From the NCBI GenBank assembly GCA_016871775.1, contig VHCI01000002.1, forward strand, positions 21,506-85,505: DNA of 64,000 nucleotides, in the 5' to 3' direction. A program made the translations under genes and the position numbers. The notes under the pieces were generated by a model. That model was not told where the DNA came from, made no database searches, and was given only the letters and a program-made list of their open reading frames with translations. Source of the DNA: Verrucomicrobiota bacterium (GTDB taxonomy: Bacteria > Verrucomicrobiota > Verrucomicrobiia > Opitutales > Opitutaceae). This document shows positions 34,918 to 44,259 of the stretch, in pieces. Position 1 is the first letter of the stretch, and every line of letters begins with the position of its first letter.

Positions 34918-37900
34918 ATGCAAGAGCGCAGCTTCACCGATGTTTTCATCCGCAGGCCGGTGGTGGCCCTCGTGGTCAACATCACGCTGCTGGTGCTCGG
35001 GATCGTTTCTTTCTACCAGCTGAACACGCGGCAGTACCCGCGGAGCGACAGCGCGGTGGTCAAGATCAGCACGGTCTACTTCGGTGCCAGCGCCGAGACC
35101 GTGCGCGGCTACATCACGACCCAGCTGGAGCGGGTCGTCGCCAGCGCCGATGGCATAGAATACATCGAGTCGGAGAGCCGGGCGGGCTTCAGCCTGATCA
35201 ACGTCTACCTGCGCCTGAACTACGACACGAACGCCGCACTGGCGCAGATCAGCGCGAAGATCGACCAGGTTCGCAGCGAGCTGCCCCCGGAGGCCGAGTC
35301 GCCGACAATCAGCGTCGAGACCAGCGACAACCAGTTCGCGTCGATGTACATCAGCTTCTACGGGGACCAGCTCGCCCCCAACCAAGTCACCGACTACCTC
35401 AACCGGATGGTTCAGCCGGCTCTCTCCGCGGTCAAGGGGGTGCAGCGAGCGGACATTTTGGGTGGCCGGGTGTTCGCGATGCGGGTCTGGCTAAAGCCCG
35501 ACGCCCTCGCGGCCCACGGGATCAGCCCGGCGGAGGTGCGGCAGGCGCTTGCCAGCAATAACGCGCTCGCGGCGGTGGGCTCCACGAAGGGGACGACGCT
35601 CTCGATGAGCCTGGTCGCGAACACGGATCTGCGCAGCGCGGCCGAATTCCGCGAGCTCGTGGTCGCGCGCCGCGGTGACACCATCGTGCGGCTGGCCGAC
35701 GTGGCGGAAGTGGTCCTTGGCGCTGAGAGCTACGACGACGAAGTCCGTTTCGCGGGCGAGAGCGCGACCTTCATGGGGATCTGGGTGCTCCCCACTGAGA
35801 GCACGGCGGAGGTGGTCAAGCGGGTCCGGGCGCTGCTGCCGACGATCGAACGCGACCTGCCCGGGGGTCTGCGGATGCGCGTGGGTTACGACGCGACCAA
35901 GTACATCGACGACGCTCTACGCGAGATCCTGCGCACTCTGCTTGAGACGCTTGTCATCGTGACCGTGGTGATCTTCCTGTTCCTTGGCTCATTCCGCTCC
36001 GTGATCATCCCGCTTGTCGCGATGCCGCTCTCGCTGCTCGGCGCGCTGGCGATGATGCTGGCCTTCGGTTTCACCCTCAATCTGCTCACCCTGCTCGCGG
36101 TGGTGCTCGCGGTGGGCATTGTGGTCGACGACGCGATCGTGGTGGTCGAGAACGTGGAACGGCACATCCGGGCTGGCCGGACGCCGTCCGATGCCGCGCT
36201 GCACGGGGCCCGGGAACTGGTCGGACCGGTGATCGCGATGACGATCACCCTCGCCGCGGTTTACGCGCCGATCGCGTTCCAGGGCGGCCTCACCGGTGCG
36301 CTGTTCCGCGAGTTCGCGCTGACCCTCGCGGGCGCCGTGGCCATCTCCGGCTTCGTGGCCCTCACGCTCTCGCCGATGATGAGCGCCCAACTGCTGCGCG
36401 GCGGCGCTTACGGGGAGCACGGGCTCGCCGGCCTGACCAACCGCCTGTTCGACCGCCTGCGGGACGCCTACGAGGGCGTGGTGGGTATGATGCTCGCTCC
36501 GCGCGCTGACCGTGGCGCGGCTTGGACCCTAGCGGCGTGGTCCCTCATTGCTTGGCTCCCGCTGTGGCCCGTCGTGGCCGGCGCGGTGTGGCTCCTGTTC
36601 GGGACGGACGGGGTCAAGGCGGCCGCGATACCCGCCGCGGCCGGCCTCCTCGGGGCCAGCGTGTTCGGCGCGGTCCTGATCTTCGCTTTCGACCTTGCGC
36701 TCGGCCGCCGTTACCGTGCGGCGCAGGTTGTGCTGGCCGGCTCAATGCTGCTCACGGCGCTGCTTGCGCCCTTCTTCCAGTTTGCCCAAAGCGAGCTCGC
36801 GCCCAAGGAGGATCAGGGTGTCGTCTTCAGCATTTTGGTCCCATCGCCCACGGCCACCATCGAGCAGAACTCCGTCTACGCCCGCGAGGTGCAAAAGATC
36901 TACGAGTCTGTGCCTGAGTATGACGCTTCGTTCCAACTGACCTCCGCCAACTTCGGGATCTCCGGGATGATCCTCAAGCCGTGGTCGGAGCGCCGGCGGA
37001 CGTCCGTCGCGATCGGGGATTCCCTGCAGGCACCCGCGGCCGCGGTCGCCGGGGTGAACGTCATCGTCAACACCCCGGATCCCCTGCCCGCGGGCGGGCA
37101 GTTTCCGATCGAGTTCGTGCTCCGCTCGACCGCGGAGCACCGCGAGATGCTGGAAGTGGCCCAGCAGCTGGTGATCCACGCCAACACCCAAGCCCCTGGC
37201 GCGGGCGGCCCGCCGGTGTTCTATTTCGCGGACAAAGACCTGAAGTTCGACCTGCCGCAGGCGGAGATCGAGATCGACCGGGAGAAGGTCGCCGCGATGG
37301 GCCTGAGTCTGGTCGACGTTGCTCGCGACCTCGGCTCGATGTTGGGTGGCGGCTATGTCAATCGCTTCGTCAACGACGGCCGCAGCTACCGCGTCATTCC
37401 CCAAGTCGAGCGCGGCCAGCGGCTCAACCCGGAGCAGTTGTTGAATTACCATATTCGCGGCCCGCAGGGGCAGTTGATCCCGCTGGGAACGATCGCCTCG
37501 ATCCGCGAGACGGTGCAGCCCCGCTCCCTCAACCGGTTCCAGCAGCTCAACTCGGTCAAGATCACGGGGGTGGGGCCAAGTATCGACGCGGCGCTGCGGA
37601 AGCTGGAGGCAAAGGCGACGGAGATCCTCCCAGCGGGCTATTCGATTGATTTCGGCGGACAGTCGCGCCAGCTGCGGACCGAGGGCAAGGCGCTGGGCAA
37701 GGCGGCGCTGCTCGCGGTGCTGCTCATCTTCCTCGTGCTCGCGGCGCAGTTCAACAGCTTCCGCGATCCCTTCATCATCCTGCTCGGCTCCGTGCCGCTT
37801 GCGATCGTCGCGGCGATGCTGCCCGTGTTTCTGGGCGCGAGCTCGCTCAACATCTACTCGCAGATCGGGCTGATCACCTTGGTGGGCCTGATCTCCAAGA

Positions 37901-38211
37901 ACGGGATTCTGATCGTGGAGTTCGCCAACGGGCTCCAGCGCGAGGGGTTGGGGAAGCTTGAGGCGATTCGCCGGGCTTCCGCCACGCGCCTTCGGCCGGT
38001 GCTGATGACCTCCGCCGCCACGGTTTTTGGGCACCTGATGCTCATCTTCGTCACAGGCCCCGGCGCCGCCTCGCGCAACAGCATCGGCTGGGTGCTGGTG
38101 ATCGGGATGGCGGTCGGGACCATCTTCACACTCTTCGTCGTCCCCGCCTTCTACGCGCTGATCGCCCGGGAGCTCGCGCCTCGCCCGGCCGCGTCCACTC
38201 CTTTCGCATGA
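34918..38211 (+). CDS. Efflux RND transporter permease (HAE1 type)
   Basis: SFTDVFIRRPVVALVVNITLLVLGIVSFYQLNTRQYPRSDSAVVKISTVYFGASAETVRGYI; GIVVDDAIVVVENVERHI; ELAPKEDQGVVFSI; LITLVGLISKNGILIVEFAN. Confidence 0.96.
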   Translation: MQERSFTDVFIRRPVVALVVNITLLVLGIVSFYQLNTRQYPRSDSAVVKISTVYFGASAETVRGYITTQLERVVASADGIEYIESESRAGFSLINVYLRLNYDTNAALAQISAKIDQVRSELPPEAESPTISVETSDNQFASMYISFYGDQLAPNQVTDYLNRMVQPALSAVKGVQRADILGGRVFAMRVWLKPDALAAHGISPAEVRQALASNNALAAVGSTKGTTLSMSLVANTDLRSAAEFRELVVARRGDTIVRLADVAEVVLGAESYDDEVRFAGESATFMGIWVLPTESTAEVVKRVRALLPTIERDLPGGLRMRVGYDATKYIDDALREILRTLLETLVIVTVVIFLFLGSFRSVIIPLVAMPLSLLGALAMMLAFGFTLNLLTLLAVVLAVGIVVDDAIVVVENVERHIRAGRTPSDAALHGARELVGPVIAMTITLAAVYAPIAFQGGLTGALFREFALTLAGAVAISGFVALTLSPMMSAQLLRGGAYGEHGLAGLTNRLFDRLRDAYEGVVGMMLAPRADRGAAWTLAAWSLIAWLPLWPVVAGAVWLLFGTDGVKAAAIPAAAGLLGASVFGAVLIFAFDLALGRRYRAAQVVLAGSMLLTALLAPFFQFAQSELAPKEDQGVVFSILVPSPTATIEQNSVYAREVQKIYESVPEYDASFQLTSANFGISGMILKPWSERRRTSVAIGDSLQAPAAAVAGVNVIVNTPDPLPAGGQFPIEFVLRSTAEHREMLEVAQQLVIHANTQAPGAGGPPVFYFADKDLKFDLPQAEIEIDREKVAAMGLSLVDVARDLGSMLGGGYVNRFVNDGRSYRVIPQVERGQRLNPEQLLNYHIRGPQGQLIPLGTIASIRETVQPRSLNRFQQLNSVKITGVGPSIDAALRKLEAKATEILPAGYSIDFGGQSRQLRTEGKALGKAALLAVLLIFLVLAAQFNSFRDPFIILLGSVPLAIVAAMLPVFLGASSLNIYSQIGLITLVGLISKNGILIVEFANGLQREGLGKLEAIRRASATRLRPVLMTSAATVFGHLMLIFVTGPGAASRNSIGWVLVIGMAVGTIFTLFVVPAFYALIARELAPRPAASTPFA

Positions 38212-39542
38212 CCTCGTCCCGCCTCCCGCTGTTCCGGGCCCTGCGCCGCGCCGCAGCGGCCCTTGTCTCCGCGTCGCTGTCGGCCGCGCCGGCCCTGCCG
38301 CCGGGCCCGCTTGACCTCGCGGCCGCGCTGCGGTTCGCGCTGGACCATAACCTTGCGATCCAGCAGGCGCGCGAACGGATCCGGCAGCAGGACGGCGTGA
38401 TGCTCGAGGTCGCGGCCCGCCGACTGCCGTCCGTGGGCGCGTCGACGCTTTACCAGCGCAACGACCCCGACGTTTCCCAGGGCTTTCCCGCCTCCGGGCA
38501 GGCCTGGCAGCTGAGCCTAACGGCGGCTCAGGTGGTGTACTCCGCCGGCGCCGTGCCCGCCGCAGTGCAGGCTTCCAAGCTGACCCGCGACGCGGCGACG
38601 CTCGAGCTTCAGGCGGTGATCAACGCCGCTCTCCTGCAGGTGCGGTCGGCCTTCCTCGAGGTGCTGCTCGCGCGCGAACAGATCAAGGTCCAGGAGTCGA
38701 ACCTGGAGTTGCTTCGGGAGCAGTTGCGGACCGTTTCGGACCGTCACCAAGCCGGCACGGTTTCGAGCTTCGAGAAGCTCCGCGCCGAGGTCGCCGTTGC
38801 GAACGCTCAGGTGCCCCTGATCACCGCGCGCAACGCGCTCCGCCTCGCCGGGGAGAATCTGCGTCTCGCCCTGGGGCTCGTTTCCGCGCCGGGATCGGGC
38901 CGCCCGGAGCTGGAGGTCATTGGTTCGCTCGCCTTCGCGCCGCAGAAGTTCGATCGCGCCGCGGTCCTTGAGGCGGCCCGGGCGCAGCGCCCCGACCTGC
39001 AGCGGCTGGCGAAGCTCGCCGGCGCGCGGGAAGAGGGCATCACCACGGCCCGCTCCGGGCGCTACCCGAATGTCGCCGCCTTCGGGGGCTTGACCCTGCG
39101 CAAGGGGCCGACGTCCCAGTTCGGGGATTCCAACCACGGCTGGCTCCTCGGGGTGCAGTCCCAGTGGGACATCTTCGACGGCCGCGCCACGCGGGGGCGG
39201 GAACTCCAGGCGCGCTCCGCCCTGCACCAGACCCGGCTGCTGCTGGCGGAGGCGGAACTCGCGGTCGATGTGGAAGTCAGCCGCGCCCACTCGGGCTGGC
39301 AGCAGGCCTCAGAGCTGGCGGACGCCTCGGCCCGGGTGGTCGAACAGGCCAACGAGGCGGTCCGCCTCGCCAACGCGCGCTACGAGGCGGGCTCCGGCAC
39401 GCAACTCGACGTGCTTTCCGCCCAAGTCGAGCTGACTACGGCCCGCACCAACCAGATCCAGGCTTTCTACCAGTACAACGTCGCGGTCGCGGCCCTGCGG
39501 AAGGCGATGGGGCAGGCGGATGAGCTGATCGCGCGGCCTTGA
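38208..39542 (+). CDS. TolC family outer membrane protein
   Basis: LDLAAALRFALDHNLAIQQARERIRQQDGVMLEVAARRLPSVGAS; RYEAGSGTQLDVLSAQVELTTARTNQIQAFYQYNVAVAALRKAMG; overlaps RND gene by 4 bp. Confidence 0.93.
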   Translation: MTSSRLPLFRALRRAAAALVSASLSAAPALPPGPLDLAAALRFALDHNLAIQQARERIRQQDGVMLEVAARRLPSVGASTLYQRNDPDVSQGFPASGQAWQLSLTAAQVVYSAGAVPAAVQASKLTRDAATLELQAVINAALLQVRSAFLEVLLAREQIKVQESNLELLREQLRTVSDRHQAGTVSSFEKLRAEVAVANAQVPLITARNALRLAGENLRLALGLVSAPGSGRPELEVIGSLAFAPQKFDRAAVLEAARAQRPDLQRLAKLAGAREEGITTARSGRYPNVAAFGGLTLRKGPTSQFGDSNHGWLLGVQSQWDIFDGRATRGRELQARSALHQTRLLLAEAELAVDVEVSRAHSGWQQASELADASARVVEQANEAVRLANARYEAGSGTQLDVLSAQVELTTARTNQIQAFYQYNVAVAALRKAMGQADELIARP

Positions 39543-39633
39543 GCCGGGCTGGACGTTTCGTCGTCCGCAGGGCAGCTAGGGGGGTGGTATCCCTTGGCCT
39601 CCGCCGTGGGGCCCGCTTCTCCGCTCCCGCCCG

Positions 39634-42489
39634 ATGAGAAATACGCGCGTTTCCCTCCTGCTGCTCGCGGCGCTTGGCTTGGCGGCGTTGGGGGCGGCGC
39701 TGACGCCCGTGGTCCAGTCCGGGATTGTCCGGCAGCTTTTGCGACGCGCGCTCGATCCGGCGGTGGAGCTCGGCTCCGCCCGGATCGGCTGGAACGGAGG
39801 CGTGCGGGTGCGGGAGCTGCGGTGGTGGAATTCATCACTGCGGCTGGCGGTCGCGGAAGCTGAAGTTCGCCTCCGTCCCGCCAGCCTGCTGGGCAAGGGT
39901 AAGCCGAGGTTCCGCACGGTCCTCCTGCGCGGGTGTGTTGTGGAGCCGCTGGCTCCGGTGGGGACCGCGGAAACCTGGCGGGAGCAGCTCCGGGCGGGGC
40001 TAGCGGCGGCCTTGGCCCCGGCGCGCCTCGAGGCGGACGGGGAGATCCGGTTGCTTGCTTCGACCGGGGTGATCGCGTTCCAAGCCGTAGGAGGGGGCGC
40101 GTCTCCCGGTCGTAACCGGGTTTTGCGCGGCGAGTTCAACTTCCGGCCGGAGGGGTCGGTCCTTCCGATCGTGGAGGCAAGGCTTCGGGTGGAGGCAATT
40201 GGTGATGGGGCGGAGGCGTCGCTACGCGCAGAGGGGGTGGCGGCGGTGCGCGGGCAGGGCTGGCCCCGGGACTTGAATGTGGCCGGGGAGCTGACGGAAC
40301 CTCTGGCTGCGGGCGGGGGCGCTTGGGCGCTCCGGGTCCGCGCCGCGGACCGGGAAATCGCGCGGTTCACGGGGACGTCACCGGCCGCGCGGGCGGAGTG
40401 GCGGGGCCGCTGGTGGGCGGATTTCGGCGACGAGGAGCTGGCGCCGTTTTTCCCCGAGCTGCGCCGATCCGGAGACCGCATCTTGGGAGAGGGGCAACTG
40501 AGTTGGTCGCCCGGATCCGGGTTGGTCGCGGTGCGGGGGACGGCCGCAGCGGAACTGGGAGCCTCCGCGCGGGCGCATGCGCTCCTCGCGCGCCTCGGAG
40601 TGACCGGTGGGGACGCGGAATTCGACTTTCGGGCCGGCCCGCGGGTGTGGGCGTTCGAAAGCCTGGCCGTGCGCCTGCGGGCGGGAGGCGCGCCGCCGGT
40701 GCTGCGGCTCACGGCCCGTCAGCCTTGGGCGGTCGACTGGAGGGCGCGCTCCCTCCAAGCGCGGGACCCGGAAGCGGACGTAATCGGTTTGGAGGTAATC
40801 GACTTCACCCTGCCGCCGCTTCCGCTGGGGGGGATCACGCTTGGCGGCGGGCCGATCCGGGGACGTCTGGTCGGCCGGGTCAGCGCGGGCGGTTTGGCGC
40901 TCCGCACGGAGGACGGCCTGCAGGCCTCTGAACTCTTTGTCGTAGCCGGAGAGGGGCGGCGGGTCGGGAATCTGGCTATGACCCTCCAAGGAGGGTTACG
41001 CGTTGCCCCTGAGGGATGGAGCGCGGAAGTGGACGAGATGAGGCTCCGCGGGAACGGGGGAGAGTTCGCGGTGCTCGAGGCGAAGGGCGGGCGCCTGACC
41101 GGCGAGCGGGAATCCTGGAAGGTGGCAGGCCGGGGCCGGGTCGAACTCCCGGCGGCTGTCGCCCTGCTTGCGGGCGGGCGCGGCGGCGTGCTGACGGCGG
41201 GGGTCCTAGAGGTGGACGCGGGTGCGACTGGCGGCACGGTGACGGCGCTCCACGCGCACGTTCGGGCTTCCGGCCTGAGGGCAACGACGGAGTTGCCGGA
41301 CCTGCGGCTCGACGCCCGGGTCGATCGTGAGTACTCGGGGCGGCTGAAGTTCCACGTGCCGCTGGAGGCGGGGTCCGGCCCGAACCTGTCCCGAGTGCTG
41401 CTCGCGGGCGCGTTGGAGCCGGCCGCCAGCGCGGGCGGGCACCTCGAGCTCGAGGTGACGGGGCCGCGACTCGACTTCCCGGCACTGGGGAGATTCCGAC
41501 CGTTGTTCGCCGGCAAGGATCCCGTTCCGGGAAACGCGGCGCCGTGGGCCGGTTGGTCGGGCACCCTGAGGGTCCGGATTGACGAGTTGGTGGCCGAAGC
41601 GGGCGCACCCTGGCGCCAGACAAGGGCGCGACTCCGGTTCGACGAAGCGATGGTGCAGGCGGACGAGCTTGAGTCCGTCCTTGAGGGCGCTGCGAGCCTG
41701 CGGGCGAGCGGGAGCCTGAGCCGCGCGCCGGATGATAACGGAAGCTACCGCCTCCAGGCGGCTGTGGTGCTGCGTGACTGGAGTCCTGGTGGCCACGAGG
41801 GCCAGCCGGGCTGGTTTTCCGGCAAACTCGACCTCGCGGGCTCCCTGCGCTCCCGTGGGACGGACCTTGAGGTCCTGAGGGCGGCGTTGGAGGGAGAGGT
41901 GCATCTGGTCTCGCGCGGCGGGACGCTTCGACTGTTTCCGGTCAACTTGCCGTCCGCGCCCGCGGGTTCCGGCCGGGTGGCTGAGATCCTCGCGGCGGCG
42001 GGAGGCGCGCTAGAGTCGCTAGGCGCGCGCCGCGAGCCCCCGCTGTCGCGCGGCCGAGCGGTAGCGGAACTTTCGTCCGTCCTGCATCCGCTCGCGTTCG
42101 ACCAACTCAGCGTGGTCGCGGCCCGCGATGCCGCCGGCAACATCAGCTTGCGTCACCTCGTGGTGCTCACGCCCGAGCTGCGGCTTACGGGGGGAGGCAA
42201 CCTCCTGGGACAACCGGTGAGTGGCTTTCTCGAAGGCTCCCTGGCCCTCGAACTTCAGCTTCGCGCGCGGGGGCGGCCGGCCGAGTTGCTCCGGGGGCTC
42301 GGGGCGCTCGACGAGGTGCCCGACGAATGGGGTTATGCCGCCGCCGGTTTGCCCCTGCGGGTGCGCGGCTCCCTCGCTCGGCCGGACGCCAGTGATCTGG
42401 GCGTGCGCCTCGCTGCGCTGGCTCTGGAGCGTAACTCGATCTCCGAGCGCGCCGCCGGCTGGTTCAACCGCATCCGCCGGGCAAAATGA
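39634..42489 (+). CDS. AsmA/TamB-like envelope protein
   Basis: 951 aa, single N-terminal TM then repetitive beta-rich sequence; C-term NISLRHLVVLTPELRLTGGGNLLGQPVSGFLEGSLALELQL resembles AsmA_2-like C-terminus. Confidence 0.65.
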   Translation: MRNTRVSLLLLAALGLAALGAALTPVVQSGIVRQLLRRALDPAVELGSARIGWNGGVRVRELRWWNSSLRLAVAEAEVRLRPASLLGKGKPRFRTVLLRGCVVEPLAPVGTAETWREQLRAGLAAALAPARLEADGEIRLLASTGVIAFQAVGGGASPGRNRVLRGEFNFRPEGSVLPIVEARLRVEAIGDGAEASLRAEGVAAVRGQGWPRDLNVAGELTEPLAAGGGAWALRVRAADREIARFTGTSPAARAEWRGRWWADFGDEELAPFFPELRRSGDRILGEGQLSWSPGSGLVAVRGTAAAELGASARAHALLARLGVTGGDAEFDFRAGPRVWAFESLAVRLRAGGAPPVLRLTARQPWAVDWRARSLQARDPEADVIGLEVIDFTLPPLPLGGITLGGGPIRGRLVGRVSAGGLALRTEDGLQASELFVVAGEGRRVGNLAMTLQGGLRVAPEGWSAEVDEMRLRGNGGEFAVLEAKGGRLTGERESWKVAGRGRVELPAAVALLAGGRGGVLTAGVLEVDAGATGGTVTALHAHVRASGLRATTELPDLRLDARVDREYSGRLKFHVPLEAGSGPNLSRVLLAGALEPAASAGGHLELEVTGPRLDFPALGRFRPLFAGKDPVPGNAAPWAGWSGTLRVRIDELVAEAGAPWRQTRARLRFDEAMVQADELESVLEGAASLRASGSLSRAPDDNGSYRLQAAVVLRDWSPGGHEGQPGWFSGKLDLAGSLRSRGTDLEVLRAALEGEVHLVSRGGTLRLFPVNLPSAPAGSGRVAEILAAAGGALESLGARREPPLSRGRAVAELSSVLHPLAFDQLSVVAARDAAGNISLRHLVVLTPELRLTGGGNLLGQPVSGFLEGSLALELQLRARGRPAELLRGLGALDEVPDEWGYAAAGLPLRVRGSLARPDASDLGVRLAALALERNSISERAAGWFNRIRRAK

Positions 42490-42532
42490 CCGCCGCGTTG
42501 CCAAGGCGGGCACGTTGCCCAAGCTGCCGAGT

Positions 42533-43519
42533 GTGATCGCGTCCATCGCTTTTCATCGCTTCAAGGCCCTGCGGCAGACGCGCATCGAGCTGCAGCCCTT
42601 TAATCTGGTCATCGGGCCCAACGGCAGCGGGAAAACCAGCCTCATCGAGTCGGTCCTGACCCTGCGGCGGAGGGCGGCGCTGCCGTTGGCCGGGGACCAG
42701 GCGGTGCAGCGTGGCGGGGGGCCGGAGATCGGGTTCGGGTTCGCCCCGCCGCACGCGGCGATCCGCGCCACTTTGGGCTGCGCGGGCGAGGGGCAGTGCG
42801 ATTTCCTGCGAGTGGAACCCGCGGGGGCACCGGAATGGCCCGCGCTCCGGGCCGGGCTGGCGACGGTTCGTGGTTACGCGCTGGAGCACGAGGCGATGAC
42901 GCGGCCGTGCCCGTCGGGCGACGGGGCGGAACTGACGGCGGACGGGGGCAACCTCGCGGCCGTGCTGGTGCAGCTTTGGGAGCACACCCCGGCGGTATTC
43001 GCGGCGCTGCAGAAGGAAGTCCTTCGCCTGCTGCCGGAGTTTTCTTCGCTAGAGGCCGGCCGGGCGCCCTCGGGCGGGTCCACCTTTGGTCTCCGGCTGG
43101 CGGAGGGCGGGGAGCTGCTCGAGGCGGAGGAACTTTCCCAAGGCACGCTTTACGTGGTCGCCCTGCTCGCCATCGCCTTTGATCCGGATCCGCCGCGGAT
43201 CCTCTGTTTGGAGGAGGTGGACCGCGGCGTGCACCCCCGGATGTTCCGTGAGGTGCGGGATGTTCTTTACCGATTGAGCCATCCCCCGGCGGACGCGGGC
43301 CGCGCAGGGGTGCAGGTGATTGCTACGACGCACTCACCGTACTTCATCGACCTGTTCCGGGATCACCCTGAGGAGGTGATCATCTCGCAGAAGACCGGCC
43401 GAGCGGCCACCTTCGAACGCTTGTCGGATCGCCCTGACCTTCCCGAGCTGCTGCGGGAGGGGTCGCTCGGCGAGATGTGGTACAGCGGGATCCTCGGCGG
43501 GGTGCCGGAGGAGCGATGA
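42533..43519 (+). CDS. AAA family ATPase (AAA_21/RecF/OLD-like)
   Basis: IASIAFHRFKALRQTRIELQPFNLVIGPNGSGKTSLIESVL (Walker A); LSQGTLYVVALLAIAFDPDPPRILCLEEVDRGVHPRMFREV (signature + Walker B); QVIATTHSPYFIDLF (H-loop). GTG start at 42533 is a guess (alternative TTG 42515). Confidence 0.88.
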   Translation: MIASIAFHRFKALRQTRIELQPFNLVIGPNGSGKTSLIESVLTLRRRAALPLAGDQAVQRGGGPEIGFGFAPPHAAIRATLGCAGEGQCDFLRVEPAGAPEWPALRAGLATVRGYALEHEAMTRPCPSGDGAELTADGGNLAAVLVQLWEHTPAVFAALQKEVLRLLPEFSSLEAGRAPSGGSTFGLRLAEGGELLEAEELSQGTLYVVALLAIAFDPDPPRILCLEEVDRGVHPRMFREVRDVLYRLSHPPADAGRAGVQVIATTHSPYFIDLFRDHPEEVIISQKTGRAATFERLSDRPDLPELLREGSLGEMWYSGILGGVPEER

Positions 43520-44190
43520 ACGTCGCGCTGCTGAGCGAGTCTCCGGCGGACGAGGCGGCGTTACGGGAACTGGTCACGGGGGTGCTGCGGGTGCGGCCGC
43601 GCTTCATCGCTCCTGGGTTCCGGGCGCGTGGCTGGCCCAACGTGGCCCAACTGCTCCCGGCGGTGATCCGCCACCTGCATTTCAACACCGACGCGGACGC
43701 CCTCGTCGTGGCGGTGGACGCGGATGACTCGGTCGTGCACGGGGAGGCGCACGAGCGTCCAGGATACTTCCATCCCCATTGCCGAATGTGCCACCTGCGG
43801 GCGGTGCACCGGCAGACGACCAAGAAGCTGCCGCCGGCGCGGGGCCGGCAACGCCTGCTTAGGGCCGTGGGCGTGGCGGTGCCGGCGATCGAGGCGTGGT
43901 ACCTGTGCGGGCGGGATTTGGCCGTGACCGAGGAGGCGTGGGTCGAGGGGAACGCGCGGGGGTTGCGCCCCTACAGTCGCGCGGAGCTCAAGCTGAGAGT
44001 CTACGCGACCGACCGCCCGAGCCTCGCGCACGAGATCGAGTGCGCGCTGCGCGAAGTGGAACGGCACCGGGCGGACTCCCGCCGGCTGGAACACGAATTC
44101 CCCGGCTTCGCGGCGCTCGCGGGTGATCTCCGTTCCGTCCGGGACCACCCACCAAACGCGACTCCCGCGGAGCCGCGGCGCCCGCTCTGA
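43516..44190 (+). CDS. TOPRIM/DUF4276-like protein, predicted nuclease partner of the upstream ATPase
   Basis: MNVALLSESPADEAALRELVTGVL; ADALVVAVDADDSVVHGE; VAVPAIEAWYLCGRDLAV; ATGA overlap with ATPase stop. Confidence 0.65.
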   Translation: MNVALLSESPADEAALRELVTGVLRVRPRFIAPGFRARGWPNVAQLLPAVIRHLHFNTDADALVVAVDADDSVVHGEAHERPGYFHPHCRMCHLRAVHRQTTKKLPPARGRQRLLRAVGVAVPAIEAWYLCGRDLAVTEEAWVEGNARGLRPYSRAELKLRVYATDRPSLAHEIECALREVERHRADSRRLEHEFPGFAALAGDLRSVRDHPPNATPAEPRRPL

Positions 44191-44259
44191 GAAAAGGCTT
44201 CCCTGCCATCCCGCTTTCGCCAACAAGCCCCACAGCCCCTCCAGCCCTTTCGACCGCCG

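Noticed and set aside
36742-38034. 430-aa minus-strand ORF
   Set aside because: Antisense to RND permease
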